Assembly: GCA_002353525.1 (NCBI GenBank)
Contig: DEJV01000027.1
Span: 1-38,741 of the forward strand
Direction of reading: 5' to 3'
DNA from: Prevotella sp. UBA2739
Lineage (GTDB): Bacteria; Bacteroidota; Bacteroidia; Bacteroidales; Bacteroidaceae
DNA length: 38,741 nt
Shown piece after piece: positions 15,465 through 24,557 of this stretch. The notes beneath the pieces were generated by a model. It did no database searches. It was not told the DNA's origin and saw only the letters and a list, made by a program, of their open reading frames with translations. Numbering within the stretch: position 1 is the first letter of the stretch; every line of letters starts with the position of its first letter. The position numbers were made by a program, and so were the translations under genes.

Positions 15465-16741
15465 ACCTTCACCACCAGCACATCGTTGATGTTGGTAGTG
15501 AATTGCTTTGACAGATGTTCGCGCAACAGTCCGAAACGGATGTCGGTGCCTTGCGAGGCCAGCCGCACCATATTGTAGCCGTTGCGACGGTTAATCTCGT
15601 CGATGGCCTGGGTCAGTGCTGCCTGTCGCTGGCGGTCAATAGGGTCGAAGAGATCCTGCTGGATGGCCGTTGCGGGCATGATATTCCACAGAATGACTCC
15701 CGCCTTCTTGTAGGCAAAGGGCTGACCCTCGTGCCCGTGGCGGTTCTTGCGCAGCAAACCGATGGCGGTGCCCACAATCTCGGCAGTGGCCTGGGTAGGC
15801 ACGCTGAGCGTCACCGAAGCATGAATCATGTCGCCAGGCACGTCGGTGCGGAACCTGCTGGTATAGGCAAAGACAGTGACACTCTGGCAGCAACAACGCT
15901 GCTTGCGCAGTTTCTGGGCGCACATGGCCGCAAAGTTGGCTACGGCCTCCTCCAGCACGGCCCCGTCGGTGATGCCCTGGTTGGCAAAACTGCGGCTGGT
16001 GCAGATGGACTTCTTCCAGGGCAGATCCTCCACGTCGATGCAACTCTCGCCGTTGAGCTCTTTCCACGTGCGCACCGTTGTGACATTGAATCTGCTGCGC
16101 ACCCAGCTCTCTTTCCTGGCGGCAAAATCGGCCGCTGTATGAATGCCGTGGTATTCCAGCTGGCGCCGTATCTGCCGGCCGATGCCCCACACATCGTCGA
16201 TGCTGAACAGCTGGAGGGCTTTCAGTCGTCGCTCGTCGGTGTCGATGAGGCAGCAACGCCTGTAACCTGGGTATTTCTTGGCAAACTTGCTGGCCATCTT
16301 GGCCAACGTCTTGGTGGGGGCGATGCCTACCGAGATGGGAATGCCTGTGCTCCTGTAGACGCATGCCGCCATCTGCTCGCCTTCCTGCTTGACGTTGTTG
16401 CCGTGGCTGTCGCTCAGTTCGAGGAAGGCCTCGTCGATGCTGTAGATATGCAACTGGGGCGTATATTGCGACAACAGCGACATTACACGGGCCGACATCG
16501 AACCGTAGAGGGTGTAGTTGCTGCTGAACACCGCCACTCCGTTGGCCTCGAGCAGGGGCTTTGCCTGATAGTAAGGTGTGCCCATGGCAATGCCCAGCGA
16601 CTTCGCTTCTTCAGAGCGCGCAATGATGCAGCCGTCGTTGTTGGAGAGCACCACGACGGGCTTGTCGCGTAAGTCGGGACGGAACACCCGCTCGCACGAG
16701 CAATAGAAGTTGTTGCAGTCTGCTATGCCGATGTATTGCAT
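15461..16741 (-). CDS. umuC: Y-family DNA polymerase V catalytic subunit
   Basis: The 426-residue protein has the Y-family catalytic residues D8 (IADCNNFY) and D103/E104 (YSIDEAF), the palm/finger phrases VVVLSNNDGCIIARS and SMSARVM, and the UmuC-type little-finger end. Pol V performs error-prone synthesis past DNA lesions. It is encoded downstream of umuD on the same strand after a 169-bp spacer rich in repeats. The length is normal for UmuC. The stop overlaps that of the convergent AraC gene by three bases. Confidence 0.95.
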   Translation of the reverse strand: MQYIGIADCNNFYCSCERVFRPDLRDKPVVVLSNNDGCIIARSEEAKSLGIAMGTPYYQAKPLLEANGVAVFSSNYTLYGSMSARVMSLLSQYTPQLHIYSIDEAFLELSDSHGNNVKQEGEQMAACVYRSTGIPISVGIAPTKTLAKMASKFAKKYPGYRRCCLIDTDERRLKALQLFSIDDVWGIGRQIRRQLEYHGIHTAADFAARKESWVRSRFNVTTVRTWKELNGESCIDVEDLPWKKSICTSRSFANQGITDGAVLEEAVANFAAMCAQKLRKQRCCCQSVTVFAYTSRFRTDVPGDMIHASVTLSVPTQATAEIVGTAIGLLRKNRHGHEGQPFAYKKAGVILWNIMPATAIQQDLFDPIDRQRQAALTQAIDEINRRNGYNMVRLASQGTDIRFGLLREHLSKQFTTNINDVLVVKV

Positions 16742-16788
16742 GTTTTCAGGAGTTCAGAAGTTCAGACAAATGCTTTTTTATGTCAAAC

Positions 16789-16849
16789 AACTCGTCAACT
16801 TGTTAACTTGTCAACTCGTCAACTTGAAAGTCAACTCGTCAACTTGAAA
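16789..16849. repeat. Octamer tandem repeats in the umuD-umuC spacer
   Basis: Units of the form CAACTYGT recur with a period of 8. The 14-mer AACTCGTCAACTTG occurs three times (16789, 16813, 16833), and 16810-16829 is duplicated exactly at 16830-16849. Confidence 0.8.
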
Positions 16850-16878
16850 TAATTAGCCCATCGCACTGAGGGCATATG

Positions 16879-16908
16879 AAGCCCCCTCGGGGGCAGTATG
16901 GGGGGCTT
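16879..16908. repeat. Alternative hairpins at the end of umuD
   Basis: GCCCCC (16881-16886) can pair either with GGGGGC immediately after (16889-16894) or, extended to AAGCCCCC, with GGGGGCTT at 16901-16908. The structure ends 3 bp before the umuD stop codon and lies ahead of umuC. It could modulate transcription or mRNA stability between the two genes. Confidence 0.5.
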
Positions 16909-16910
16909 AC

Positions 16911-17363
16911 TCACCCATGTCGGTGAATGGCATGAATCACGTATGTCACCACTCCCCAAATCAGGAAGTTATTCTCTTCGTTTACCATGATTTTCGGATA
17001 GTGTTCATTCCAGGGAACCAGCCACCCGTACGCTCCGCTCTCGTGCATGCGGAACTGCTTGATGGTGAAGTCACCGTCGATGAATGCCACCACAAAGTCG
17101 CCGTCGCGAGCCTCCAGGGCCTTGTCGACAATGGCCAGGTCGCCGTCCATGATGCCCGCATCGGTCATCGAGTCGCCCGATATGCGCACATAGAACGTGG
17201 CCTCACGGTTTTTGATGAGCACCTCGTTCAGGTCGATGTCCTCGCTCATGTAGTCTTGTGCCGGCGAGGGGAATCCGGCTCTCACGGTGGCTGTGGCCAT
17301 CGGTATGCTGAGGCGCGAGCTGGTGTCGGCCCGATGGATGGTGAGTTTGATGGGATTGCTCAT
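16911..17363 (-). CDS. umuD: UmuD-like S24 self-cleaving peptidase
   Basis: With start ATG 17363 the protein has 150 residues. The catalytic pair is S65 (SGDSMTDAG) and K102 (FTIKQF), and an A29-G30 pair in VRAGFPSP is the likely self-cleavage site. These positions are each 5 higher than in E. coli UmuD (C24-G25, S60, K97), a good match. After RecA-stimulated cleavage the shortened dimer joins UmuC to form Pol V. A longer in-frame start at 17417 is excluded by the promoter at 17393-17423. It is the first gene of the umuDC pair. Confidence 0.93.
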   Translation of the reverse strand: MSNPIKLTIHRADTSSRLSIPMATATVRAGFPSPAQDYMSEDIDLNEVLIKNREATFYVRISGDSMTDAGIMDGDLAIVDKALEARDGDFVVAFIDGDFTIKQFRMHESGAYGWLVPWNEHYPKIMVNEENNFLIWGVVTYVIHAIHRHG

Positions 17364-17392
17364 GCGTGTGTATCTGTGCTTTTGTTGCCATG

Positions 17393-17423
17393 CAAAAATA
17401 CGCTTTATTTCCGACATGGCAAA
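17393..17423 (-). promoter_or_regulatory. Consensus promoter of umuDC
   Basis: On the minus strand TTTG (17423-17420) and TATTTTTG (17400-17393) are separated by 19 bp. The leader to ATG 17363 is about 25 nt. I could not recognise a LexA-type operator. Confidence 0.75.
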
Positions 17424-17461
17424 ATGTTTGAGCCATTAAAAAGAAGTGACAAGTTTTTCTA

Positions 17462-17607
17462 TGTGACAAGTAAGAAGTGAGAAGTGAAAAGAGATATTAA
17501 GTGAAAAGTGACAAGTGAGAAGTGAGAAGTATGATTACCTTTTCTTGCTGGAGCCACAGCCTTGAGAGTAATCACACTTCTCACTTCTCACTTGTCACTT
17601 GTCACTT
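17462..17607. repeat. Heptad-armed hairpin repeat, copy 1
   Basis: The left arm 17499-17538 and right arm 17568-17607 are complementary at 38 of 40 positions. The arms consist of 7-bp units GTGANAA; further units extend left to 17462. The loop (17539-17567) contains GCTGGAG, ACAGCC and CCTTGAGA, also found in copy 2 at 29056-29163. It sits between the end of the FISUMP gene and the umuD promoter. Confidence 0.85.
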
Positions 17608-17614
17608 AAAAAAG

Positions 17615-18343
17615 TCAGGGTTTTGCATCGCGCACATAGCGCACACTGAGCCAGCGGTTCTGTGTGGTGCTGCTGGTGCGTTCCACCTCGTTCAGGTAAG
17701 GCATGATGCGGCGGCAATAGACACATTGCAGCTCGTAGTTCTTGTCGACGGTGGCCGACCAGTACATGCCATATTCGCCAATGCCCATGGGGGTGACGCC
17801 CTCGTTGCTGATATTGTAGATGTTGCCTGTGGTGCCAAGTCCCATCTGTCCGCCGAAGAGCATGTGCAGTCCGGTGCCTTGTTCCACTGTCTGGGTCATC
17901 AGCAGTCCGGCACCTTTGCGCCATCCCAGTTTGTCGAGTTCCTTGTCGCTCATGCCGAGCGCCGACTCTAGGTTCTTCCAGTCATCGTCAGTGGGCAGGC
18001 GCCAGCCGTCGGGACAGTTCTCAAGAGCCTGTTCGTAGGTATAGACATTGCCATAGTTCTCCCAGTAGGCATCGCGCTCCTCATCCATGGCGAACTGAAC
18101 AGTAGGATACTGGTAATAGCCCAGGTAGAGGTAGGTGTACTCATAGAAAGGTTTTCCTCCAATCATGTTCTCGGCCATCCAGTCGAGATTACCGATGCGC
18201 ACCCAGTGATACTCATTGCCGTCGTTGTCTGTCATGGTGCCTGTGCTCGTTGGCTTCACACTTGGCACCTTGTCTTCATCGTCCCCGCAGGCTGTGAAGC
18301 CCAGTGCCAGGACGATGCATAACATGTATGCTAGTTTTTTCAT
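17615..18343 (-). CDS. FISUMP-domain lipoprotein
   Basis: The protein has about 242 residues from ATG 18343 (MKKLAYMLCIVLALGFTAC); in-frame ATGs 3 and 2 codons further out are possible. The lipobox GFTAC gives a surface or periplasmic lipoprotein with an acidic DDEDK stretch after the cysteine. The rest is a Fibrobacter succinogenes major paralogous (FISUMP) domain, recognised by NLDWMAENM, NCPDGWRLPTDDDWKNLE, MYWSATVD and the final SVRYVRDAKP. The domain's role is not established; it is common in Bacteroidetes surface proteins. It is the last gene of the fecR-susCD operon. Confidence 0.85.
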   Translation of the reverse strand: MKKLAYMLCIVLALGFTACGDDEDKVPSVKPTSTGTMTDNDGNEYHWVRIGNLDWMAENMIGGKPFYEYTYLYLGYYQYPTVQFAMDEERDAYWENYGNVYTYEQALENCPDGWRLPTDDDWKNLESALGMSDKELDKLGWRKGAGLLMTQTVEQGTGLHMLFGGQMGLGTTGNIYNISNEGVTPMGIGEYGMYWSATVDKNYELQCVYCRRIMPYLNEVERTSSTTQNRWLSVRYVRDAKP

Positions 18344-18364
18344 GTTCATCATTTGTTTAAAGTT

Positions 18365-19312
18365 TTATTTCAGGTTGATTCCAAACTCATCGATGATGAG
18401 CTGGCGCATGATTTTGAAGCGCTCGATAACGATGGGATAGCCAGCCATCATCTCTTCCACCTCGGCCACCGAGTAGGTGAGTGCTGCCTCGATGTAGTGG
18501 TCGCGGTCTTCAGTACCATAGTCGAAATAGTAGTATCCACGGTCCTGCCAGTAGCCCAGCGTGCGGGCAGCATCATCGTCGGTCACGTAGTCGTCGTAAC
18601 CGAGGCTGCTTTTCTGGCGTGGATTGCCATACTCATCGTAATAGTCAGCCACGTAGCTGAGGAATTTCGCGAGTTTGCTCTCGGGCAGGTTGTTCACCTT
18701 ATTGATGACGATGCTCATCAGAATGTCGTCGAAATAGCCCTCATCGTCGAAAGCCTCATTGCCATGAAGGGCAAATGCATAGCAACGGGTTCCCAGCACA
18801 TATTTGGGAAATGGGTCTTTGGGTGACCACGACGAGCCCTTGTCCAGCTCCCATCTGCCGCTGCTGTTGGTCCACTGCTTGATGTTGTCGACCAGCAGGA
18901 TAGAGTAGGGCAGGGCCTTGCCCAGTCGTTTGGCAAGTTTGTTCTTCAGCAGTTCTGTGGCCTCCTTCTGCTTGGCAAAGTCGGTGAGGTATTCAAAGGT
19001 GTACTTGGTGTCGTTCATGGGCATGCCGATGAATTGGTAGGTGAGGTCCACGAGTTGTGTGTTCCACAGCAAGTTACCATAGGCATCGGTGCCGTTTTGC
19101 TCATGCTTCAGCGTGTCGTTGAACAACAGGTAGCATCCTACTTCCTGCTTGAACTGACGGCGCAGCTGTGCACTGGGACTCTGGTCGCTCTCTGCTGGCG
19201 AGAACAAGTTCTGCTCATACTCGCTGGGCGTCGTGTCCTCATCGTCGCTACAAGCGGTGATGGCCGGCATGGTGCAAAGCATCATAGCCGCATAGAATAG
19301 ATATTTCTTCAT
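18365..19312 (-). CDS. SusCD-associated lipoprotein without metal motif
   Basis: From ATG 19312 (better ribosome binding site AAAGGA than the in-frame ATG at 19330) the protein has 315 residues. MKKYLFYAAMMLCTMPAITAC is a lipoprotein signal, followed by an acidic SDDEDTTPS stretch. The body is rich in Tyr, Asp and charged residues. In related loci this slot often holds a zinc metallohydrolase lipoprotein with HExxH (TIGR04549-like). No HExxH is present here. It may be a diverged binding version of that family or something unrelated; I do not recognise it with confidence. It lies directly behind susD. Confidence 0.6.
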   Translation of the reverse strand: MKKYLFYAAMMLCTMPAITACSDDEDTTPSEYEQNLFSPAESDQSPSAQLRRQFKQEVGCYLLFNDTLKHEQNGTDAYGNLLWNTQLVDLTYQFIGMPMNDTKYTFEYLTDFAKQKEATELLKNKLAKRLGKALPYSILLVDNIKQWTNSSGRWELDKGSSWSPKDPFPKYVLGTRCYAFALHGNEAFDDEGYFDDILMSIVINKVNNLPESKLAKFLSYVADYYDEYGNPRQKSSLGYDDYVTDDDAARTLGYWQDRGYYYFDYGTEDRDHYIEAALTYSVAEVEEMMAGYPIVIERFKIMRQLIIDEFGINLK

Positions 19313-19338
19313 ATCTTGTTTTCCTTTCATGCTTTTGG

Positions 19339-20931
19339 TTAGTTAACTGTAAGATCGCTTTTGCGCTCTGGTCTGGGATTAGAGCCGATAGAGTTTTGGA
19401 ACTCACGCACGCTCTTTGGTATGTCGAGAACCATACCACCGTCGTCGGTGCTCAGTTCGTAAGTGGCGACTTCTCCCTTCACGTAGCTATAGCCCTGCAG
19501 CTGATAGACCGAGTAAGAGTGCTTTACTTTCTCAACGAGCTTGTAACGGGGGTCAACCGTATAGCGGCGCATGTCGAACCAGCGCACACCCTCCAGGCAA
19601 AGCTCACGCTGACGCTCATCGCGGATGAACTGAATGAGCTGGGCTCCAGTCTCGGTGACGGGCTTGGCGTCGGCGATGCGTGCGGCGCGCAGCTTGTTCA
19701 GGTATTGCTGTGCAGCCTGGTCGTTACCCAGCTGTGCCTCAGCCTCGGCAGCATTCAGGTAAGCCTCTGCCGAACGGTAGCAGAACTGGTCGCTCGTACC
19801 CTTGTAAGAACCCAGGTGGCTGTATTCGATATCTGTCTTCTTGTAGTAAGGCGCATTACCGTCTCCATACTCACGTCCGAAGAATACATCGCGGCGGGCA
19901 TCCCCCTCTTCATAGAGATTGTACAGGTGGTCGGAGATAATCCAGTTGGGCGAGTAGATGTACATGCCGTAATACGATTGTCCGGGGCGAGGGAAGTTGG
20001 TGTTGCCAAAGGTCTCTCCACCCATGACAAACGAAATCTCCTCGTTGTTCGGTTCGATGAATGTGCCATCAAATCCGGCGGCAATGTTTCGCAAGTCATC
20101 ATTTTCCTTCAGCGACAGCTCAGCATATTTCTTGGCTGTCTGCCAGTCTTGCATGTAGAGTGCCACACGGCTGTGCAGCATATACACGGCATTGATACCG
20201 GCGTGCTGGATAGAATAAGGCTGGTGGACATCCTTCAGGTATTGCTCTGCAGCCTCCAGGTCGGCAACAATCTGGTCGTAGACTTCCTGCACCGAGTTGC
20301 GGGTATACTCTATATCCTCAATGCTCTCGCTGGTCTTGACGGGCACACCAGGAGTCTGTGCGGCTGTGGCGGGGTCGTATGGCTTGGCATACAGATTGAC
20401 CAGCAGCTGATAGTAGAGAGCGCGCAGGAAGTGGGCCTCACCCTTGATCTTATCTCGCATGAGAGCTTCTTCGTCATTCGTGGCTGTCAGGTTGTCGGCC
20501 TCAAACAGCACCATGTTGCAAGTAGAGATATATGTGTACGGACCATTGAAGAACCAGTCTTCCTGTGCACCGTAGACATTTCGTTTCTGATAGTTCAGTG
20601 TTACATCCTGCTGCCAGGTGAAGTAGGGGAACATGTCGTCGCGCATCAGTCCGCCATACGAGCGCAGGTCGCTGGCCTTGTCGTTCTCCGACAGCTCGTC
20701 GGTCATCAGGTGCAGAATCATGTAGTTGGTGTTATAGGGCGTCACAGAATACCCCGCATTGACCACCAGTCCGGTAGGCAGATAGGCATTGCCGATAAGA
20801 ATCTCGTTGAGGTCTTCGAAACTCTTTACCCGTGCCAGGTCTTGTGAGTATTCCTCCAGAAAGTCACCGCAGGCAGTAGTGCTGAGCAGCAGACAGGCAC
20901 TGGCTATGAAATATAATATTCTTTTCATCAT
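19339..20931 (-). CDS. SusD/RagB-family nutrient-binding lipoprotein
   Basis: The protein has 530 residues with lipobox STTAC (C21) and the helical SusD fold: an early GDFLEEYSQDL, the TPR-like KGEAHFLRALYYQLLVNLYA, and late FIRDERQRELCLEGVRWFDMRRY, which is the conserved SusD-family segment. SusD lids close over the SusC pore to load substrate. It lies 13 nt downstream of the susC gene. No carbohydrate-active enzyme gene is in the operon, so the substrate may not be a polysaccharide. Confidence 0.95.
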   Translation of the reverse strand: MMKRILYFIASACLLLSTTACGDFLEEYSQDLARVKSFEDLNEILIGNAYLPTGLVVNAGYSVTPYNTNYMILHLMTDELSENDKASDLRSYGGLMRDDMFPYFTWQQDVTLNYQKRNVYGAQEDWFFNGPYTYISTCNMVLFEADNLTATNDEEALMRDKIKGEAHFLRALYYQLLVNLYAKPYDPATAAQTPGVPVKTSESIEDIEYTRNSVQEVYDQIVADLEAAEQYLKDVHQPYSIQHAGINAVYMLHSRVALYMQDWQTAKKYAELSLKENDDLRNIAAGFDGTFIEPNNEEISFVMGGETFGNTNFPRPGQSYYGMYIYSPNWIISDHLYNLYEEGDARRDVFFGREYGDGNAPYYKKTDIEYSHLGSYKGTSDQFCYRSAEAYLNAAEAEAQLGNDQAAQQYLNKLRAARIADAKPVTETGAQLIQFIRDERQRELCLEGVRWFDMRRYTVDPRYKLVEKVKHSYSVYQLQGYSYVKGEVATYELSTDDGGMVLDIPKSVREFQNSIGSNPRPERKSDLTVN

Positions 20932-20944
20932 GTTTTTTCGTTTA

Positions 20945-23900
20945 TTAGAAGATTACGTTAAGGCCGAATGAGAAGCTGGGACGGTCGGAGAGCTGGATGG
21001 TTGAGAATCCGCCCTGCGATGGTGTCTGTCCTTTCAGTTTCTTGTCAGCAATGGTGAACAGATTGTAAGCCGAGAAGGTGAGTTCCAGTCTCTGCAGACG
21101 CATTTTCTGCAGCATCTCAGGCGTGAACTCATAGGTGATGCTACCGCTTTGGAATTTCAGATAGTCGGCGCTGACCACACGGATGTCGGAATAGTCGTAC
21201 ATGAGCCATGCATTGCTGCCGAAAGCCTGTGCATTGTCTGTATATGCAGTCATACCGGCATCGGCGAAGTGGGTAGAGTACTGGTACCATGAGCCACTGT
21301 TCGAGCTGATGAGAGCCGGGATGTTGGTGTGCTGTTCGTCACCAGGATGTTTCCAGCGGTTGATATAGTCGCGGCTGTAGTTGCGCTCGGGCTGAATGTT
21401 GGTGCTGTAAGCCCAGTTGTTCGATGCACCATACATGGCAAACAGGCGGGTCTTGGCTCCCAGACTGTAGGCCAGGCTGAAGCTGGCACGCCAGTTCTTA
21501 TAGCGGAAGGTATTGGTGAGGCTTCCCTGAATATCGGGGTCGCGCTTACCCGAAGCTTTCAGCACGGTGGTGAAGGTGTCGTACTTGCTCAGTCCGGTCA
21601 GTTCCTGCTGACGGTTGATGAAGTCGTCGAACATAGGACCTCCGTCGACGGGGCTCAGTCCGAGGAACCGGTAGCTGTAGAACGTGTTCACGCTCTTGCC
21701 CTCCACCAGTGCGGCTCCGCTGAGGAATTCGTTCAGGTCGTAGGTCTGTGCCTCGGGACGCGAGTCCATGGTGTTGAGAATCTTCGAGATAGATGTCGAG
21801 AGAGTCCAGCGGAAGTCTTTGGTGCGGATGGGCGTAGCCGTGATGTCGAAGCTGTAGCCCTTGTTGGTAATATCACCTCCGTTGATGACATACGAGCCGA
21901 TACCGTTGATGGTCGAGATGCGCTTGTTCATGAAGGCGTTCTTGGTTTTCTTGTAGAATACCGATGCCTCGAACATGAGTCGTCCGTTGAACAGGGCAGC
22001 GTCGAGTCCCAGGTTGTAGCTCTTGGTGGTCTCCCATTTCAGGTCGGGGTTAGGATATTTGTTGATGTAAGAAGTGTACTCGTTCCAAGCGGTGTCGAGC
22101 GTACCTTTCTTAATGGTCATTACCGGGTATTCAGAGCTGAGCATGTTACCCTGTGAGCCGTAAGAGGCTTTCAGCGTGGCATAGTCGACCCATTTCACAG
22201 GAATCAGGCCCAAGTCTTTCAGGTTCAGTGAGCCTGATGCCGACCAGATGGGGAGGAAGCGCTCGTTAGAGCGGTCACCGAATTTGTTACTGCCGTCCAC
22301 ACGTCCGTTGATGTTGACACGGAACAAGCGGGCATAGGCATAGGTGAACGATGCATAGCCAGAGACCGTGTTCGTCAGGTTGTTGGTGATACCTGGCACG
22401 TTGTTGGCCAGCCAGTCGCGGTAGGCCGTATAGCGGTTCATGTCGAGGTTGGTCACAAACGAGAGACCGCGGTCGGGGAAGTAGCCACGGGCCGTGGCGG
22501 CGTTGCCACGGTATTTATCGTGACTGGCCTCAAATCCCAGCACGGCATCGATGTTGTGCACCTCGTCCTTTCCGAAATACTTATTGGCATTGATTTGCAG
22601 ACGGCCTGTTACGTTGCGGTCGTGAATGTTATTGGTAGAGAGCTCACCACCCTGGGGCAGCAGCGACTCACTCTCGTTGGGCAGTCTCTCGCCGAAGTCG
22701 CATCCGCGCAACTTGGCGGCATAGAAGGTCTTCTCGCCCCAGAAGCTCTCCTGGTCGGTGCTCTGCTCGGTGTAAGAGAGTACGGCATTGGCATTCAGCC
22801 AGTCGGTAAAGGTGAACTTCAGGTTGGCTGTGACGGTGAACGACGATATGTTCTGCGTCTTGCTGCTGTTGTCGAGTTCGTTCAGGATGTTGTATTTGGC
22901 CAGTTCGTTGGCACGTGCTCCATACTTGCGTTTGTAGAAGTAGTAGTTGCCGTCGGCATCGTACATCGGGATGGTGCGCGATGTGGTATAGGCATATTGC
23001 ATGGGAGCAATCTCGTCCTGATAGTAGTGTCGGCGGGTACTGTAGGCATTGAATGAGAACGATGCCGTGAGCAGTTTGCTGAAGGTGTTGTCGAGGTTCA
23101 GCGAAGCGGTGTAGCGCTCGCTGTTGTTATATTTCACTACGTCGTTGTCTTTGTTGTAGCCAATTGAGGCATAGTAGCGCGAGGTGGGCGAGCCGCCACT
23201 GATGCTGGCAGTGTGCTGTGTGCTCCAGCTGTCGTTGGTCAGGTAGCTGAACCAGTCGGTGTTCTGGCTTTCCAGACGGGCCACCGACTCGTTGAACTCG
23301 TCGTTGGTGATTTCGTTGTTGTAGAGTTGGCGCAGCAGTCCCTCATAGCCTACAAATGTCTGCTCGTCGTAGTAGAGATACTGGCTCTCCAGCAGTTCGC
23401 GCGAGAACTGTATGCGCTCTTTCGAGGTCATCACGTCTACTGAGCGGTCGCTGTAGCGTGGGCGGCGCTTGTAGTTGACGTTCATGTTGTAGCTCACCTG
23501 CGGTTTGCCAACGCTTCCTCGCTTGGTGGTAATCACGATGACACCATTGGCGGCGCGTGTACCGTAGATGGCAGTTGCGGCGGCGTCTTTCAGCACGTCA
23601 ATGCGGTCGATGTCCTGCGGGTTGATACCGGCAATGGCATTACCGATGCGGTTGATGTAGTCGGGGTCGTTGAGTTCCTCAGGGGCAATATCCACAGGGT
23701 CGCGAACGATAATTCCGTCAACCACCCACAGCGGCTCACGGTTACCGATGACAGTACTGGTACCACGGATACGAATCTTCGGGGCCACGCCAATCTCACC
23801 AGAGTTGGTGGAGACAATCAGGTCGGGAATCTTACCCTCCAGCATCTGGTCGATGCTGCTCACGTCGCTTCGCAGCACCTCCTCGGCCTTGACCGATGAC

Positions 23901-24541
23901 ACGGCAGAGGTGAGCGAGCGCTTGTCGAGCACCTGATAGCCAGTCACCACGACCTCGCCCAGTTGTGAGGCGTCTTCGTGTAGCACGATTTTCACACCGC
24001 TGATGTTGTGGTTGATGTTGTATTGTTTTCTCACCTGCTTATAGCCCAGGAACGAGTAGAGTACCGTGACCCTCTCTCCGGCCGGAACATTCACCTTGAA
24101 GTTTCCGTTGTCGTCGGTCGAGGTGCCGTAGTTCGTGCCTTCTACAAGTACTGTGGCCCAGGGCAGCGGATCTCCTTTTCCGTCGAGGATGCGTCCGCTG
24201 ACGGTAAATGTGCCGTTGCCTTTGTTGACTTCAGCCTTTTTCAGGACTACTGTCTTATCGACAATGTCGTAGTCGATGGCAGCCTCCTGATAGAAAATGC
24301 GGTCGAGCATCTGGTGCAGTGTCAGCTTCTGATAGTTGCATGTGATGCGTGGCGCATTCTCCAACAGCTGTTTCTGGTAAACGAACTCGTAGCCAGTGCG
24401 CTTCTTCAGGTCCTTAATCACCTGTTCGAGCGTCTGGTTGTCGTAGCTCACGTCGTAGGTCTGTTGAGCCTTGCTGGTTGCCGGTATGAGCAGCAACATG
24501 AGCGCCAGCAGTACTACGTGGAGCATTCTCCTTTTTTTCAT
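20945..24541 (-). CDS. SusC/RagA-family TonB-dependent transporter with STN domain
   Basis: The protein has 1198 residues. Domains in order: signal peptide (about 1-25, ending ATSKAQ); STN signalling domain (about 27-95, TLEQVIKDLKKRTGYEF); carboxypeptidase-regulatory-like domain (about 113-195, VSGRILDGKGDPLPWATV); plug (GYQVLDKRSLTSAVSSVKAE onward, with IRIRGTSTVIGNREPLWVVD); and a long beta-barrel ending FGLNVIF with a terminal Phe. The STN domain contacts the FecR anti-sigma factor and reports substrate binding. The upstream fecR and the divergent ECF sigma gene complete this circuit. The length is normal for STN-containing SusC proteins. Confidence 0.97.
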   Translation of the reverse strand: MKKRRMLHVVLLALMLLLIPATSKAQQTYDVSYDNQTLEQVIKDLKKRTGYEFVYQKQLLENAPRITCNYQKLTLHQMLDRIFYQEAAIDYDIVDKTVVLKKAEVNKGNGTFTVSGRILDGKGDPLPWATVLVEGTNYGTSTDDNGNFKVNVPAGERVTVLYSFLGYKQVRKQYNINHNISGVKIVLHEDASQLGEVVVTGYQVLDKRSLTSAVSSVKAEEVLRSDVSSIDQMLEGKIPDLIVSTNSGEIGVAPKIRIRGTSTVIGNREPLWVVDGIIVRDPVDIAPEELNDPDYINRIGNAIAGINPQDIDRIDVLKDAAATAIYGTRAANGVIVITTKRGSVGKPQVSYNMNVNYKRRPRYSDRSVDVMTSKERIQFSRELLESQYLYYDEQTFVGYEGLLRQLYNNEITNDEFNESVARLESQNTDWFSYLTNDSWSTQHTASISGGSPTSRYYASIGYNKDNDVVKYNNSERYTASLNLDNTFSKLLTASFSFNAYSTRRHYYQDEIAPMQYAYTTSRTIPMYDADGNYYFYKRKYGARANELAKYNILNELDNSSKTQNISSFTVTANLKFTFTDWLNANAVLSYTEQSTDQESFWGEKTFYAAKLRGCDFGERLPNESESLLPQGGELSTNNIHDRNVTGRLQINANKYFGKDEVHNIDAVLGFEASHDKYRGNAATARGYFPDRGLSFVTNLDMNRYTAYRDWLANNVPGITNNLTNTVSGYASFTYAYARLFRVNINGRVDGSNKFGDRSNERFLPIWSASGSLNLKDLGLIPVKWVDYATLKASYGSQGNMLSSEYPVMTIKKGTLDTAWNEYTSYINKYPNPDLKWETTKSYNLGLDAALFNGRLMFEASVFYKKTKNAFMNKRISTINGIGSYVINGGDITNKGYSFDITATPIRTKDFRWTLSTSISKILNTMDSRPEAQTYDLNEFLSGAALVEGKSVNTFYSYRFLGLSPVDGGPMFDDFINRQQELTGLSKYDTFTTVLKASGKRDPDIQGSLTNTFRYKNWRASFSLAYSLGAKTRLFAMYGASNNWAYSTNIQPERNYSRDYINRWKHPGDEQHTNIPALISSNSGSWYQYSTHFADAGMTAYTDNAQAFGSNAWLMYDYSDIRVVSADYLKFQSGSITYEFTPEMLQKMRLQRLELTFSAYNLFTIADKKLKGQTPSQGGFSTIQLSDRPSFSFGLNVIF

Positions 24542-24557
24542 ACGCTTTGTGTTTTTG

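Noticed and set aside
15515..16672. 385-codon open frame on the plus strand
   Set aside because: It is antisense to umuC, whose catalytic residues and motifs are intact. The opposite frame arises from codon bias.
16789..16849. CRISPR array
   Set aside because: Units are 8 bp and directly adjacent with no spacers. The same holds for the 22-bp repeats at 26537 and the 10-bp repeats at 30091.
17363..17430. LexA operator upstream of umuDC
   Set aside because: I could not identify a convincing symmetric SOS box; the Bacteroidetes consensus is not certain enough to call one.
19396..20847. 483-codon open frame on the plus strand
   Set aside because: It is antisense to susD; the susD product has clear family motifs, and the plus-strand translation is a low-complexity shadow with no recognisable domain.
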